Shown one piece after another: positions 6,163 through 6,288 of a DNA stretch of 6,288 bases (positions are counted from its first letter, which is position 1; each line of letters starts with the position of its first letter). The notes under the pieces were generated by a model. It made no database searches, had not been told where the DNA came from, and saw only the letters and a program-made list of their open reading frames with translations. The position numbers and the translations under genes were made by a program. The DNA lies in contig JAUUZS010000268.1 in the NCBI GenBank assembly GCA_030589835.1, forward strand, positions 1 to 6,288. Reading direction: 5' to 3'. Origin of the DNA: Cyclobacteriaceae bacterium. GTDB lineage: Bacteria; Bacteroidota; Bacteroidia; Cytophagales; Cyclobacteriaceae.

Positions 6163-6204
6163 ATTTTCAATACATAATTTTCAATACATAATTTTCAATA
6201 CATA
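6163..6204. repeat. Three perfect 14-bp tandem repeats
   Basis: The unit ATTTTCAATACATA occurs head to tail at 6163-6176, 6177-6190 and 6191-6204 without a mismatch. The array fills half of the 85-bp gap between the SUMF1-type gene and the Tat-signal gene and ends 17 bases before the ATG at 6222. Identical copies suggest recent expansion by replication slippage. It does not change any reading frame but would alter the leader length or spacing of the downstream gene. Confidence 0.95.
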
Positions 6205-6206
6205 AT

Positions 6207-6211
6207 AAGGA
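6207..6211 (+). promoter_or_regulatory. Shine-Dalgarno-like AAGGA before the Tat-signal gene
   Basis: AAGGA lies 10 bases before the ATG at 6222, immediately after the tandem repeat array. It is one of the few purine-rich RBS-like sites in the window, and it helps support the start chosen for the downstream partial gene. Confidence 0.4.
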
Positions 6212-6221
6212 AATACCAAAT

Positions 6222-6288
6222 ATGAAAAACAAACAAATTGACAGAAGAAATTTTATGAAGGGAACAGCCTTAGCTACTAGTGGAGTAA
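6222..6288 (+). CDS. Tat-exported protein, N-terminus only (3' truncated)
   Basis: Only 22 codons are in the window. They begin MKNKQIDRRNFMKGTALATS, a twin-arginine signal: the DRRNFMKG core fits S/T-R-R-x-F-L-K with Met for Leu, and a small-residue hydrophobic segment starts behind it. The protein is therefore folded in the cytoplasm and exported through Tat, which usually implies a bound cofactor or obligate partner. The family cannot be read from this fragment. In Bacteroidota, Gfo/Idh/MocA-type NAD(P)-dependent oxidoreductases commonly carry just such a leader and occur near SUMF1-type and cytochrome genes, so that is my best guess. It is preceded by an AAGGA site and follows the SUMF1-type gene in the same direction after 85 bases, so it may belong to the same transcript. 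Confidence 0.75.
   Translation, partial: MKNKQIDRRNFMKGTALATSGV

Overview
The window looks like chromosomal DNA of a Bacteroidota bacterium, perhaps a marine or soil Cytophagales member. This is an inference from several things: AT-rich intergenic DNA, A/T-biased codons, almost no Shine-Dalgarno sequences, TTG-N20-TAnnTTTG-like promoter candidates, an outer-envelope cytochrome c lipoprotein, YceI and SUMF1-type proteins typical of this phylum, and a RapZ-C fusion that I associate with it. It is a normal gene-dense region, with no phage, IS, CRISPR, rRNA or tRNA.

Left part (1-1281, + strand): the C-terminal part of a ClC-type chloride channel/transporter with two CBS domains. The gene enters from outside the window. 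Its stop codon overlaps by 4 bases with the stop of the gene on the opposite strand.

Middle part (1278-3460, - strand): a two-gene unit with an ATGA start/stop overlap. The first gene encodes a 480-residue fusion of an AmgK-like aminosugar kinase (APH fold) to a RapZ C-terminal domain. The second encodes a MurU-like nucleotidyltransferase. Together they suggest anomeric phosphorylation of a cell-wall aminosugar (MurNAc/GlcNAc) followed by activation to a UDP-sugar, i.e. peptidoglycan recycling that bypasses de novo synthesis. A domain related to the GlcN6P-sensing half of RapZ is fused to the kinase. This is the most interesting feature of the window.

Divergent spacer (3461-3987): 527 bp of AT-rich DNA without a convincing gene. 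It holds promoter candidates in both directions, a 12-bp perfect inverted repeat spanning 151 bp, a small hairpin with a T-tract, and a possible 27-codon ORF.

Right part (3988-6288, + strand): a co-directional set of exported proteins. In order they are a mono-haem cytochrome c lipoprotein, a YceI-family periplasmic protein, a SUMF1/FGE-fold protein lacking the formylglycine-generating cysteine pair, and the start of a Tat-exported protein cut by the window end. Three perfect 14-bp tandem repeats lie before the last gene. The shared export and tight spacing suggest a cell-envelope function with a redox component, but the substrate cannot be read from the sequence.
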